This document shows, piece by piece, positions 1 to 8,862 of a stretch of 64,000 nt of DNA (position 1 is the first letter of the stretch; each line of letters begins with the position of its first letter). A program made the position numbers and the translations under genes. Source of the stretch: Phaeobacter sp. CECT 5382 (GTDB taxonomy: Bacteria > Pseudomonadota > Alphaproteobacteria > Rhodobacterales > Rhodobacteraceae); the NCBI RefSeq assembly GCF_001457775.1, contig NZ_CYSG01000005.1, positions 160,942 through 224,941 of the forward strand, in the 5' to 3' direction. The notes under the pieces were generated by a model. That model saw only the letters and a program-made list of their open reading frames with translations. It ran no database searches and was not told the DNA's origin.

Positions 1-668
1 TCGGCGCGCCAGAGCGCGAGGTCAGCTTTACCGTGCCGACCGGCAATTTTGGCGACATCTTTGCAGGCTACATTGCCAAACAGATGGGGCTGCCGATCAA
101 GGATCTGGTGGTAGCGACCAACCAGAATGACATTTTGCACCGCTGCCTGCAGGGCGCGGGCTATCACAAGGGCGAAACCCAGCCCTCGATCTCTCCGTCG
201 ATGGATATTCAGGTCTCCTCCAACTTTGAACGTGCGCTTTATTTTGCCTATGACAAGGACGCGAATGCGGTGGCGCAGCTTATGGAAGAGCTGAAAGAGG
301 GCGGCTTTGACGTAAGCCAGGGTGCCATGCAGGCGCTGTCGGAAACCTATAAATCAGGTCGTGCCTCCGAGGAGGAGACTTTGGCAACCATCAAGACGGA
401 AATGGCCGCATCCGGAGAGTTGCTCTGCCCGCATGGCGCGGTTGGTGTCAAAGTGGCAAATGAGCAGCGCGAAGCCGCTGTGCCGATGATCACTCTGGCC
501 ACGGCGCATCCGGCGAAATTCCCGGCAGCGGTGGAACAGGCCTCGGGCATCTATCCGGACCTTCCTGCCCGTATGGCGGATCTATATGATCGCGACGAAC
601 GGGTGAGCGGCATTGCCAATGACCTTGGCGCTATCGAAGATCACATCAGAAAGAATATCAAACAGTGA
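1..668 (+). CDS. thrC: Threonine synthase, C-terminal part (5' end outside window)
   Basis: The PLP enzyme ThrC converts O-phosphohomoserine to threonine in the cytoplasm. The frame is open from the first bases of the window, so only about the last 220 residues are present. The motif VPTGNFGDIFAGYIAKQ near the visible start is the conserved phosphate-binding stretch of ThrC, and the rest matches the family's C-terminal half (GAGYHKGE, SPSMDIQ, SSNFER). It ends with TGA at 666-668, eleven bases before the probable GTG start of the M16 peptidase, so the two are likely co-transcribed. The N-terminal region with the PLP lysine lies outside the window. Confidence 0.96.
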   Translation, partial: GAPEREVSFTVPTGNFGDIFAGYIAKQMGLPIKDLVVATNQNDILHRCLQGAGYHKGETQPSISPSMDIQVSSNFERALYFAYDKDANAVAQLMEELKEGGFDVSQGAMQALSETYKSGRASEEETLATIKTEMAASGELLCPHGAVGVKVANEQREAAVPMITLATAHPAKFPAAVEQASGIYPDLPARMADLYDRDERVSGIANDLGAIEDHIRKNIKQ

Positions 669-678
669 GCCAAAATCA

Positions 679-1944
679 GTGAGCGTACAGCAGCATCAAC
701 TCGCCAATGGCTTTCGTATTGTGACCGAAGCGATGCCCGGTTTGCAGTCGGCCTCGATCGGCATCTGGGTCACCGCCGGCGGGCGCAACGAGCGGCTGGA
801 ACAGAACGGCATCGCCCATTTTCTGGAGCACATGGCCTTTAAGGGCACCAAGCGGCGCACGGCCTTGCAGATCGCCGAGGCGGTCGAAGACGTGGGCGGC
901 TATATCAACGCCTATACCTCGCGCGAGGTGACAGCCTATTATGCGCGCGTGCTCAAGGATGACGTGCCATTGGCGCTGGACGTGCTGGCGGATATCCTGC
1001 GCAATCCGGTGTTTGACCCACGAGAAATTGAGGTCGAACGCGGGGTGATTCTGCAGGAGATCGGCCAAGCGCTGGACACGCCCGATGACGTGATTTTTGA
1101 CTGGCTGCAGGAAGAAAGCTACGGCGACCAGCCCCTGGGACGCACCATTCTGGGGCCTGCCGAAAACATCAGCGCCTTTGGTCGCGAAGATCTGACCCGG
1201 TTCGTGGCAGAGCACTATGGCCCCGGCCAGATGATTCTGTCGGCTGCAGGGGCGGTGGATCATGACAGTCTGGTCAAACTGGCCGAAGAGATGTTTGGCG
1301 ATATGGTCTCCAAACCATCTCTGGTGATGGAGGCGGGGCATTTCACCGGCGGCAGCGAAGCCCGGCATATCAAAGAGCTGGAGCAGGCGCATTTTGCCCT
1401 CTCGTTCGAAAGCCCCGGCTACCGCGATGATGCGATTTACACGGCGCAGATTTATGCGGGCGTGATGGGCGGTGGCATGTCGAGTCGCCTGTTTCAGGAA
1501 GTGCGCGAAAAACGCGGGCTGTGCTATACCATTTTTGCTCAGGCTGGTGCCTATGCTGATACCGGCAGCACCACACTTTATGCGGGCACCTCGGGCGAGC
1601 AGCTGGAAGAGCTGGCCAATATCACTGTGGATGAGATGAAGCGCGCCGCCGACGATATGAATGACGCCGAGGTGGAGCGCGCACGCGCGCAGATGAAGGC
1701 CGGTATGCTGATGGGGCTGGAAAGCCCGACCAACCGCGCCGAACGTCTGGCGCGTTTGGTGCAGATCTGGGACCGGGTGCCGCCTCTGGAGGAAACCGTT
1801 GGGTTGATCAATGCGGTCACCACTGCCGATGTGCGTGCGATGGCCGAAGACCTGGCTGTGCGTGCCCCAGTGGCCATGGCGCTTTATGGGCCTGTCGAGG
1901 GCGCGCCGAGCCTTGCCACTCTGCAGGAGCGTCGTATCGCCTGA
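679..1944 (+). CDS. M16 family zinc metallopeptidase (processing-peptidase-like)
   Basis: This is an insulinase/mitochondrial-processing-peptidase-like zinc protease of about 421 residues, a usual length for the short bacterial M16B group. The inverted zinc motif HFLEH lies near residues 47-51 and a downstream acidic helix (EIEVERGVILQEI) supplies the third ligand. A second M16 half follows, with the R/Y region GGGMSSRLFQEVREKRGLCY. I chose the GTG at 679 because an upstream start would extend into thrC and the protein reads VSVQQHQLANGF, a typical family start. It sits between thrC and a GNAT gene whose ATG overlaps its stop. The natural substrate is unknown. Confidence 0.93.
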   Translation: MSVQQHQLANGFRIVTEAMPGLQSASIGIWVTAGGRNERLEQNGIAHFLEHMAFKGTKRRTALQIAEAVEDVGGYINAYTSREVTAYYARVLKDDVPLALDVLADILRNPVFDPREIEVERGVILQEIGQALDTPDDVIFDWLQEESYGDQPLGRTILGPAENISAFGREDLTRFVAEHYGPGQMILSAAGAVDHDSLVKLAEEMFGDMVSKPSLVMEAGHFTGGSEARHIKELEQAHFALSFESPGYRDDAIYTAQIYAGVMGGGMSSRLFQEVREKRGLCYTIFAQAGAYADTGSTTLYAGTSGEQLEELANITVDEMKRAADDMNDAEVERARAQMKAGMLMGLESPTNRAERLARLVQIWDRVPPLEETVGLINAVTTADVRAMAEDLAVRAPVAMALYGPVEGAPSLATLQERRIA

Positions 1945-2528
1945 TGCTGCTGGGCCGTCGTACACTTCGACTGGAAACCGAGCGGCTGACGCTGCGGCCG
2001 CCGGTGCATTCGGATTTTCAGCAGTGGGCGGCCCTGCGACTGAAAAGCCAAGCTTATCTCATCCCGTGGGAGCCAGCCTGGGCGGCGGATCATCTGGGAC
2101 GCAAGTCCTTTACCAACCGGGTCTACTGGGCGCGCCGCTCGGTTGCGGGCGGCACAGCGCTGCCACTGTTTCTGATCCGACGCGAAGATCAGGTGGTGCT
2201 GGGGGCGATAACGCTCGACAATATCCGGCGTGGCCCGGCACAGGCTGGCACACTGGGGTATTGGACGGGACAGCCGTTTGGGCGGCAGGGCTACATGCGC
2301 GAGGCCATTGGTGCAGTGGTGCACCACGCCTTTGGCAAGCTGGATCTGAGCCGGATTGAGGCCGCCTGCCTGCCGGAAAACGCCGCCTCGCGCGGCTTGT
2401 TGGAAAAATCCGGTTTCAAATATGAAGGTGTGGCGCAGTCTTATCTGCAGATCGGTGGGCGCTGGCGCACCCATGTGTTGTATGCTGCCCTGCGTCACGA
2501 CCGCCGGGGTCGCACCCAGGCGGGATAG
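1944..2528 (+). CDS. GNAT acetyltransferase, RimJ/RimL type
   Basis: This 194-residue GNAT protein resembles the RimJ/RimL ribosomal-protein N-acetyltransferases. It opens with the family hallmark LETERLTLRPP, has the acetyl-CoA loop region around WTGQPFGRQGYMREA, and ends with ENAASRGLLEKSGFKYEG, the typical motif B. The ATG overlaps the M16 stop (TGATG), which indicates translational coupling with the peptidase gene. The acceptor substrate cannot be told from sequence; acetylation of a protein N-terminus or a small amine are both possible. Confidence 0.9.
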   Translation: MLLGRRTLRLETERLTLRPPVHSDFQQWAALRLKSQAYLIPWEPAWAADHLGRKSFTNRVYWARRSVAGGTALPLFLIRREDQVVLGAITLDNIRRGPAQAGTLGYWTGQPFGRQGYMREAIGAVVHHAFGKLDLSRIEAACLPENAASRGLLEKSGFKYEGVAQSYLQIGGRWRTHVLYAALRHDRRGRTQAG

Positions 2529-2831
2529 GTTTTGTTTGCCGGCAGATGAATGACATCGTTGCAGGCGGCACAGATAGCGCGCCGGGGGGCTCCCGCCTCC
2601 GGGCGGTGCCTTGGCCGAATTGGCCAAACCACCACCAGCGGAGTTGGGCCCGGCGCCGCGCTGTCGCGCGGCGCGGTCGGGTTTTGTCGCAGCCACAACG
2701 ACAAAGGTGCAGCCGTGGCAGAGATGCAAAATCAAAAATGATGCACGCATTGAGGGCCACTTAACTAGACTGGGGGCTCGGTCGGCAGTGGTAGGGCTTG
2801 CCATGAGCGCTCGGATTGGGGATGCAGGGGT
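2529..2831. other. Intergenic region with GC-rich inverted repeats
   Basis: This 303-base gap has no convincing gene. It contains a run of GC-rich inverted repeats (for example GGGGGGCTCCC followed by GCCTCCGGGC, then GCCGAATTGGCC) and the strong hairpin listed separately. Short open frames here lack ribosome sites and family features. Part of it resembles the gap after 4440: both carry a GGGCTCCCGC block, then TTGGGCC followed by a GCGC-rich hairpin, suggesting a degenerate dispersed repeat. Confidence 0.5.
2653..2685 (+). terminator. Hairpin terminator after thrC-M16-GNAT
   Basis: A perfect 9-bp stem (GCGCCGCGC / GCGCGGCGC, loop TGTC) is followed by GGTCGGGTTTTG. It lies downstream of the GNAT gene and before the FAD dehydrogenase, so it probably ends the thrC transcript. 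The T-run is short and interrupted. Confidence 0.5.
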
Positions 2832-4259
2832 ATGACCTATGCTCCAGCTGATCCCGCCTTTGCCACCCATCTTTCTTCGCTGTTGCCAGAAGGGGTCCTT
2901 TGTCCGTCTGAGCCGCGCTATCAGGAAGAGCCGCGCGGGCGCTATACCGGGCAGGTGGGTGTGTTGGCCAAGCCCGGCTCGGCGCAGGAGGTGGCCCTGT
3001 TGCTGCGCGAAGCCAATGCCGCCCGTGTGGCGGTGGTGCCCTATGGGGGCGGTACCGGGCTGGTTGGCGGGCAGGTCCTGCCGGAAGGGCCGCCGCCTTT
3101 GCTGATTTCGCTGGAGCGGATGAACAAGATCCGTGAGGTCTACCCGCAGGAAAACGTACTGGTCGCCGAGGCTGGTGCAATTCTTGCCGATGTGCAGCAG
3201 GCAGCCCAGGCGCAGGACCGGCTGTTTCCGCTGTCGCTGGCTTCTGAAGGCTCGGCTCGCATCGGCGGAAACCTTGCAACCAATGCCGGCGGGGTGAATG
3301 TACTACGCTATGGCAATGCGCGCGATCTGTGCCTTGGACTGGAGGCGGTGCTGCCCTCGGGTGAGATCTGGAACGGGCTGACCCGGTTGCGCAAGGACAA
3401 CACTGGCTATGACCTGCGCAATCTGCTGGTCGGAGCGGAGGGCACGCTGGGCATCATCACCGCTGCGGCCCTGAAATTGTCGCCAATCCCGGCGCAGCAG
3501 GGCACAGCGCTTTTCGTGGTCCCCGACCCCGAAGCGGCGATTTCGCTGCTGGCCCTGGCGCGCAGCCAGCTGGGAGAGGTTGTCAGCGCCTTTGAGCTGA
3601 TCCACAGACAGGGCCTGAAATTTCTGGCCGAGCATCTGCCCCAGATCCGCCAGCCATTCTCAGAGACGCCGGAATGGTCGGTTCTGATTGATCTGGGTAT
3701 GGCTCAGGGGCAGTCCCCTGTCACGGCCTTGACTGATCTGTTTGAGGCGGCGCTGGAGGCCGATCTGGCGCAGGACGGGGTGATCGCCCAGTCTGAGGCT
3801 CAGCGGCAGGCGTTGTGGTCTCTACGTGAACAGATCCCCGAAGCCAATCGCCTTGTGGGATCGGTGTCGAGCCATGATATATCGGTGCCGATCTCGACTA
3901 TTCCGGAATTCATCCAGCGCGGAGGGAAAGTCATTGCAGCCCTTGGGGATGGGACGATGCGGATCAACTGTTTTGGCCACTTGGGCGATGGCAACCTGCA
4001 CTACAATGTGTTTCCGGCTGCTGGCAGGACCAGCCGTGACTACGAGGATATGCGAGGGGCAGTGAAATCGGCGGTCCACGATCTGGTACAGCAGATGGGC
4101 GGCTCTTTCAGTGCCGAACACGGGGTGGGGCGGATGAAGGTGGCTGATTTGCAGCGTTATGGCGATCCAGTGAAACTGGCGACGATGCGGGCGATCAAGC
4201 AGGCACTGGATCCCATCGGGATCATGAACCCCGGCGCGGTGCTTCCGGTTCTTGGCTAG
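2832..4259 (+). CDS. FAD-binding D-2-hydroxyacid dehydrogenase (GlcD/D2HGDH family)
   Basis: This flavoprotein of 475 residues belongs to the VAO/PCMH family that oxidises D-2-hydroxyacids (D-lactate, glycolate, D-2-hydroxyglutarate). The N-terminal FAD domain has VVPYGGGTGLVGG (around residue 60) and EGTLGIITAAALKL. The C-terminal FAD-oxidase domain carries HLGDGNLHYNV and SAEHGVGRMK, the metal-binding histidines typical of D-2-hydroxyglutarate/D-lactate dehydrogenases. The ATG at 2832 follows GGGGT. It stands alone between a terminator and a long structured gap. D-2-hydroxyglutarate is a plausible substrate, but the choice among hydroxyacids is inference. Confidence 0.92.
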   Translation: MTYAPADPAFATHLSSLLPEGVLCPSEPRYQEEPRGRYTGQVGVLAKPGSAQEVALLLREANAARVAVVPYGGGTGLVGGQVLPEGPPPLLISLERMNKIREVYPQENVLVAEAGAILADVQQAAQAQDRLFPLSLASEGSARIGGNLATNAGGVNVLRYGNARDLCLGLEAVLPSGEIWNGLTRLRKDNTGYDLRNLLVGAEGTLGIITAAALKLSPIPAQQGTALFVVPDPEAAISLLALARSQLGEVVSAFELIHRQGLKFLAEHLPQIRQPFSETPEWSVLIDLGMAQGQSPVTALTDLFEAALEADLAQDGVIAQSEAQRQALWSLREQIPEANRLVGSVSSHDISVPISTIPEFIQRGGKVIAALGDGTMRINCFGHLGDGNLHYNVFPAAGRTSRDYEDMRGAVKSAVHDLVQQMGGSFSAEHGVGRMKVADLQRYGDPVKLATMRAIKQALDPIGIMNPGAVLPVLG

Positions 4260-4639
4260 GTGCTGCGTCGGCACAGAAATCGGCTTGGGTAAATGTAACG
4301 ACACATTTGATTTTTCAGCGTTTGAAAAATGCGGTGCCTACTCGTTCCTGTGTTTGAGGGGACACGCAAAGAGACGGCCTGATCTTAGCCGGAGACGAGT
4401 GAGGTCAGCCCGAGACGAGGCTGAGACGTTGCCAGATCCGGCTCGAGGGCTCCCGCGCAGATCAAGCCCTCCTGTCGGAGCGCTTCAACCGGCTTGGGCC
4501 GAGCGCTGCGCGAAAGCGCGGCGCGCCTCTCTGGCTCATTGAGCCAGAGAGGCCATGCCCAACGGGAAGGGCTTCACGTTAGTGAGGACCTGACGGGCGG
4601 GAGCGCATGCTCTCCAATCGTTAGGTCCCGACTATCAGG
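4260..4639. other. Structured intergenic region with stacked hairpins, possible repeat or RNA
   Basis: This 380-base gap lies between the convergent ends of the FAD dehydrogenase and apt genes. It holds four GAGACG copies (4371, 4392, 4412, 4423). A GAAA-tetraloop hairpin at 4503-4524 (9-bp stem with one G-T pair) directly abuts a perfect 13-bp hairpin at 4525-4553 (stem GCCTCTCTGGCTC, loop ATT). A long imperfect inverted repeat spans 4586-4628 (GGACCTGACG / CGTTAGGTCC) around a small GAGC-GCAT-GCTC hairpin. None has a clear T-tract. It could be a REP-like element, a bidirectional termination zone or a small RNA. Confidence 0.55.
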
Positions 4640-5179
4640 TTAATCACCTTCGAATTCGCATAGGACATGAACATCCATGCCCATATCTTCGAGCACTTTG
4701 CGGCCCCCCAAAGCGGGCAGGTCAACGATGAAAGAACAAGACACGATCTCGCCGCCGAGCCGTTCAATCAATTTGATCCCGGCCGAGGCAGTACCGCCGG
4801 TGGCCAGCAGATCGTCCACCACCAGGACCTTTTCTCCGGGCTGGATGGCATCGTCATGGATCTCGACGATGGCCTCGCCATATTCCAGTTTGTAATCCTG
4901 GCTGATGGTGGCGCCGGGCAGTTTGCCTTTCTTGCGGATCGGCACAAAACCGACGCTCAGCTGGTGGGCAATGGCGCCGCCAAGGATAAAGCCGCGTGCC
5001 TCAAGACCGACAACCTTGTCGATGCGCTCTCCGGCATAGGGGTGCAGCATCTGGTCGATCGCCATGCGAAATCCGCGTGGATCAGCAAACAGCGTTGTCA
5101 CATCGCGAAACATGATGCCTTCGTGCGGAAAGTCGACGATGGTTCGGATATAGTCCTTTACGACGGTCTTTTTAGGCAT
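4640..5179 (-). CDS. apt: Adenine phosphoribosyltransferase
   Basis: Apt salvages adenine to AMP with PRPP in the cytoplasm. The 179-residue length is exactly that of the family. [16 protein letters not shown] is the PRPP-binding signature and [17 protein letters not shown] the adenine-pocket stretch. I set the start at the ATG giving [13 protein letters not shown]; the frame runs further upstream into low-complexity intergenic sequence without family similarity. It lies in the same window as mtnP, whose phosphorolysis of methylthioadenosine releases adenine, so the two cooperate metabolically although they are not in one operon. Confidence 0.96.
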   Translation of the reverse strand: MPKKTVVKDYIRTIVDFPHEGIMFRDVTTLFADPRGFRMAIDQMLHPYAGERIDKVVGLEARGFILGGAIAHQLSVGFVPIRKKGKLPGATISQDYKLEYGEAIVEIHDDAIQPGEKVLVVDDLLATGGTASAGIKLIERLGGEIVSCSFIVDLPALGGRKVLEDMGMDVHVLCEFEGD

Positions 5180-5328
5180 GGGGCGGCTTTCTGTTGTTGG
5201 GCACATCTTAATGGTCGTTGGTTGGCGTTCGGGCGGCAAAAACGGTCGAACAAATTGGCCACCCGGGGTTTGGCGGAACAGGGCGTCGCTGGCAAGTCCC
5301 AACAGGGTAAACTCTGCTGCAAACGGAG

Positions 5329-5370
5329 CGCCCTTGGGGGGGGCTCCGGGGGCGTTCGGCGTCCAAGGGC
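5329..5370. repeat. Inverted repeat upstream of apt
   Basis: The 8-bp arms GCCCTTGG and CCAAGGGC flank a G-rich loop containing GGGGGGGGCTCC. This resembles the G-rich intergenic repeats near 2577 in the same window. It is probably a dispersed element or a termination structure for the LysE gene, which is transcribed towards apt. Confidence 0.4.
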
Positions 5371-5417
5371 CCGTGCCTAAGTGAGAAACCTTTACAGTGG
5401 CTGGCAGACTGGTTGGT

Positions 5418-6050
5418 CTAGCCGGGGCGACGTAAGAACGCAGTGGCGATGCCCATCCCGACCAAAGCGGCCCCACCGGTCCGGGTCAGGTTGGCAATGG
5501 CGCGGGGGCGCGCGATCCAGCTGCGCAGCCGGTCAGCCAGCAAGGCGTAGGCAAGTGCGTTGATTGCGGCTAGCCCCACGAAGGTGGCGATCAATATGGC
5601 GAATTGCGGTGCAAGACTCTCGGTGGGGCGGATGAACTGCGGCACAAAGGCGATGAAAAAGGCGATGGACTTGGGGTTGAGCGCCGTCACCACTGCTGCA
5701 TGTGAGAAGACACCGCGCGCCTTGATGCCATCTGTTGGCACCAGCCCTGTCAGCCCCTGTGCATCGGCAGCACTGCGCCAAAGTTTGATGCCAAGCCACA
5801 AAAGATAGGCCGCGCCGAGCCATTTCAAGACTGAAAACAACGCAGCCGAGGCCATCACCAGGGCGCCAAGTCCAGCCAAAGAAGCGCTCATGGCGATGAG
5901 ATCTCCGAGCGCCACGCCCAGAGCCGATGCAACTGCGACCGAGCGGCCCTTGGACAAAGCATAGCTGAGCACCAAAAGCACGGTCGGTCCCGGGATCAGC
6001 AAAAGTGCTGTGGAGGCTGCGACAAAGGCCAGCCAAAGATTGAAGTCCAT
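5418..6050 (-). CDS. LysE/RhtB family amino-acid exporter
   Basis: This 210-residue inner-membrane protein has about six hydrophobic segments. The N-terminal signature [20 protein letters not shown] is that of the LysE/RhtB exporters, with ALGVALGD in helix 2 and a central [16 protein letters not shown] block. Family members export lysine, homoserine, threonine or homoserine lactones; the substrate here is not readable. The ATG has a strong AAGGAG six bases upstream. Its regulator is not evident, as no LysR gene adjoins it. Confidence 0.93.
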   Translation of the reverse strand: MDFNLWLAFVAASTALLLIPGPTVLLVLSYALSKGRSVAVASALGVALGDLIAMSASLAGLGALVMASAALFSVLKWLGAAYLLWLGIKLWRSAADAQGLTGLVPTDGIKARGVFSHAAVVTALNPKSIAFFIAFVPQFIRPTESLAPQFAILIATFVGLAAINALAYALLADRLRSWIARPRAIANLTRTGGAALVGMGIATAFLRRPG

Positions 6051-6103
6051 TTTGGTCTCCTTTTTTCAATCGTCGCTAGCAAAGGCCTGTGATGCCGCGA
6101 TGG

Positions 6104-7129
6104 TCAACGAAAGATTTCAGTGCAGCGCCGCATCAGGCTCTCTAGTGGGCCATGCGGGAAGATTAGCATCCATATCCAGGTCAGCAACATCGAGAGGGCG
6201 CAAAATCCAAGACTGAAGCCAAAGATCTGTTCTGTTGTGAGAGACCCATCAAGTTGGCCCATAGCTTCGAGTGTGCCCATGCCCAGCAGGATATGGGCTA
6301 CGTAGAGGCTCAGCGCCATGCGACCGGGGGCGGCCAACCATTCAGCAATGCCGAGCCGGTGCAGTCCCGCGCCAAGACGAAGCATGGCACCAATCATGAC
6401 CAGGGCACTGCCTCCGGCTGTCAGAATATAAAACGGTCCCGGTGGAAGCGATGCAGTGCCCAAAAGGGACGCCAGGTCAGGGTCTTGCACCAGGTGGCCT
6501 GGAACGCTGCCCAGGGCACCTGCGATCAGCCCCCAAAGGATCAGGCGGTTTTGAATTGTTTTCTGATACAAATCCTGCCGTCCGATCCACATGCCGAAAA
6601 AGACAAAAGAGACCCAGGGGAAAACCGGATGCCAGCCATTGAAAAAACTGTGCCGCAGAAAGCCTTCAAGGGTCCAGAAATCGGCGTAGGCCAGGGTTTC
6701 CCAGTTCCAATGTGCCTCATAGTCGAGAAAAATCAGCCCCAGAAACCCCAGTGCTACAGCGCCGAGGGCAGCAATCCACAGGCTGCGGTCCGGTGCCGAA
6801 ACAAAAGGCAGGGCGACCAGAAAATAGAGTGCATAGTAGTGCAGAATGTCAGCCTCAAAGATCAAAAGGTTCACCAGACCAATTGCCAGAAGAAACCCGG
6901 CCCGGGCGAGTAGAACCAGTTTGGAGCTTTTTTCTGCTTTGGCGTGGCCCATTGAGAGACCAATACCGGCAAGTATGACAAATAGAGCCGAGGCGCGCCC
7001 TTCAAGGCTGTTGGTCAAAACGGAGGCAAAATCACTTCCCGGAGTAACCTGTGCTGCGATGCGAAAATTCACCAGTACCATGCCGCAAAAGGCCAGAAAG
7101 CGGGCGATGTCCAAACCATGTAGGCGCAT
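6104..7129 (-). CDS. DUF418/YeiB-like multipass membrane protein
   Basis: This is a predicted polytopic membrane protein of about 341 residues. It starts with LHGLDIARFLAFCGMVLVNF, the entry motif of the YeiB/DUF418 and acyltransferase-like heparan N-acetyltransferase families, and it carries GRASALFVILAGIGLSMG. About ten hydrophobic segments alternate with short loops, and the C-terminal part (ALSLYVAHILLGMG) fits DUF418. I preferred the ATG at 7129 to the TTG two codons upstream. Its function is not established; transfer of acyl groups across the membrane is a family-level guess. Confidence 0.82.
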   Translation of the reverse strand: MRLHGLDIARFLAFCGMVLVNFRIAAQVTPGSDFASVLTNSLEGRASALFVILAGIGLSMGHAKAEKSSKLVLLARAGFLLAIGLVNLLIFEADILHYYALYFLVALPFVSAPDRSLWIAALGAVALGFLGLIFLDYEAHWNWETLAYADFWTLEGFLRHSFFNGWHPVFPWVSFVFFGMWIGRQDLYQKTIQNRLILWGLIAGALGSVPGHLVQDPDLASLLGTASLPPGPFYILTAGGSALVMIGAMLRLGAGLHRLGIAEWLAAPGRMALSLYVAHILLGMGTLEAMGQLDGSLTTEQIFGFSLGFCALSMLLTWIWMLIFPHGPLESLMRRCTEIFR

Positions 7130-7294
7130 AGGCAATTACCGTGGAAAAGTCGTTGCGAAAATCATTAGTGAAGTCATCCCTTTATCAAGGTCGTGGCCGC
7201 TCTGATTTAAAGGGGCGCAGGCAATAATCGCTCGCGCCGCCTGGTCTTTTGGGTAAGCTTCTGTTTTGGAACGGCCAGTTTTGTGGCTATGCGC

Positions 7295-8182
7295 CTAGCT
7301 GGCCAGAGACAAAACTCGGCCCGCAACTGCATCCAGTTTGTTCAAAAGGGTTGGGTCGCGTTTTTCAGGGGCGGTCATGATGGCATATTCCAGCGCGCGG
7401 TCGCAAAGATGCGGACAGGTCGCGCGCTCTTTGCCCAGAATGGCAGGCAATCGACGCACCAACTCGCGACCATTGCTGGAATTGCCCTGTAGTGTGGCCA
7501 GGATGTCGCTGATGTCCACGGCGCCATGCTCCGGATGCCAGCTGTCGAAATCGGTGACCATGGCGATGGAAGCATAGCAGAGCTCCGCTTCGCGGGCGAG
7601 TTTGGCCTCGGGCATATTGGTCATGCCGATGACATCGCAGCCCCAGCTTTCGCGGTACATTTTTGATTCCGCAACGGAGGAAAACTGCGGCCCCTCCATG
7701 CACAGATAGGTGCCGCCGCGATGCACGGTGATACCCGCGTCACGCGCGGCCTGTTCGGCGGCATCAGACAGACGTTCGCAGGTCGGGTGTGCCACGCTGA
7801 CATGCGCCACACAGCCGGTGCCAAAAAAGCTTTTCTCGCGCGCAAATGTCCGGTCGATGAACTGGTCGACAATTACAAAATCTCCCGGTGCCATTTCCTC
7901 GCGGAAGGATCCGCAGGCAGAAACCGAAAACACATCCGTGACGCCCAGCCGTTTCAGCGCGTCAATATTGGCGCGATAGGGCACCTCGGTCGGGGAATGC
8001 ACATGACCACGGCCGTGGCGGGGCAGAAAGGCCATTTTGACCCCATTCAGGCTACCGGTCAGGATTTGATCCGAAGGTGCGCCCCAGGGGCTGTCGACGG
8101 TGATCCATTCGGCCCCCTCCAGCCCGTCGATGTCGTAAATGCCGGATCCGCCGATCACGGCGATCATGGTTTCCTTGGTCAT
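7295..8182 (-). CDS. mtnP: S-methyl-5'-thioadenosine phosphorylase
   Basis: MtnP cleaves methylthioadenosine with phosphate to adenine and methylthioribose-1-phosphate. The 295-residue protein shows IAVIGGSGIYDIDGL at the N-terminus (phosphate-binding), LPRHGRGH, and the purine/methylthio pocket MTNMPEAKLAREAE. The ATG at 8182 has AGGAG at a good distance; an upstream GTG sits inside that ribosome site and is rejected. No other methionine-salvage gene adjoins it, so the fate of methylthioribose-1-phosphate cannot be told from this window. A GC-rich 7-bp hairpin (8234-8251) lies in its leader. Confidence 0.96.
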   Translation of the reverse strand: MTKETMIAVIGGSGIYDIDGLEGAEWITVDSPWGAPSDQILTGSLNGVKMAFLPRHGRGHVHSPTEVPYRANIDALKRLGVTDVFSVSACGSFREEMAPGDFVIVDQFIDRTFAREKSFFGTGCVAHVSVAHPTCERLSDAAEQAARDAGITVHRGGTYLCMEGPQFSSVAESKMYRESWGCDVIGMTNMPEAKLAREAELCYASIAMVTDFDSWHPEHGAVDISDILATLQGNSSNGRELVRRLPAILGKERATCPHLCDRALEYAIMTAPEKRDPTLLNKLDAVAGRVLSLAS

Positions 8183-8359
8183 GCGCTGCACTCCTGTCTG
8201 TCACGGCTGCCTGCGAATATGTGCCTTCCCGAGCGCGGTTTGACAACCGCGTGGCCTTCGGCGGGGATGTTTTGGACAGAGAAAGATGCAAGGCATCTGC
8301 TGTGATGGCGCTGTTTCTTCGACTAGGCCTTTGGTACAACGACATCTTCTGAGGTTTTG

Positions 8360-8788
8360 TCAGATCTTTTGGCGGTCTTTGCCAGACCATTTGAGAGCCT
8401 CGGCCATCATTTTGCGAAAGCTGGGGCATTCCGCGTGGCTGGGAGCCTGGCACGTGGCCACATGGCGCAGGGCGCGCGCGAGCAGGGTCAGGGCGCGGAT
8501 GTGGCGATCAACCTCATCGGCGCGCTCCGTTATCCGATTGCGGTCCAGCTCAAATTCCACTTGGGCCTGGGTGGCAGGACCGAGGGTCTCGGCGATCTCT
8601 TGCAGCGAAAACCCGGCCCTCTGGCCCAGAGCAATCAGCGCCAAACGATCCAGCACCGAGGCATCATATTGGCGGCGCAATCCTTTACGGCTGTCAGCGG
8701 CAATCAGGCCAAGGCTTTCGTAGTACCGCAGGGCCGAAGGCTTGACGCCAGCGTGACGAGCGACGTCGGCGATATCCAGAGATTTCAT
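8360..8788 (-). CDS. MerR family transcriptional regulator
   Basis: This is a 142-residue MerR-type DNA-binding activator. The N-terminal winged helix reads IADVARHAGVKPSALRYYESLGLI, then a long dimerisation helix, then a short C-terminal segment with two cysteines (CQAPSHAEC) that could bind a metal, sense a thiol oxidant or be structural. It is divergent from the DUF2938-like gene, and the shared spacer contains a MerR/SoxR-like promoter (separate entry). The ATG at 8788 has GAGG upstream. The effector is unknown; the cysteine spacing does not match the four-cysteine cluster of SoxR. Confidence 0.9.
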   Translation of the reverse strand: MKSLDIADVARHAGVKPSALRYYESLGLIAADSRKGLRRQYDASVLDRLALIALGQRAGFSLQEIAETLGPATQAQVEFELDRNRITERADEVDRHIRALTLLARALRHVATCQAPSHAECPSFRKMMAEALKWSGKDRQKI

Positions 8789-8862
8789 TCTTGACCTCAA
8801 GTTCGCTTTAATTCGGAGACTGCAGATCCATAGCAGAGTCGGACTAGGAAATGGAGATCAAT
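8789..8862 (+). promoter_or_regulatory. Divergent MerR-type promoter/operator
   Basis: TTGACC at 8791-8796 is a good -35 box, and TTGACCTCAAGTT resembles the left arm of SoxR/MerR operators. A possible -10 (GAGACT, 8816-8821) would give a 19-bp spacer, the long spacing that MerR activators remodel. The right arm of the dyad is weak. It would drive the plus-strand membrane gene and allow autoregulation. Confidence 0.4.

Noticed and set aside
676..1965. Long open frame antisense to the M16 peptidase gene
   Set aside because: It has no recognisable domain and high Arg/His/Gln content typical of reverse-strand reading of a GC-rich gene; the plus strand has clear motifs.
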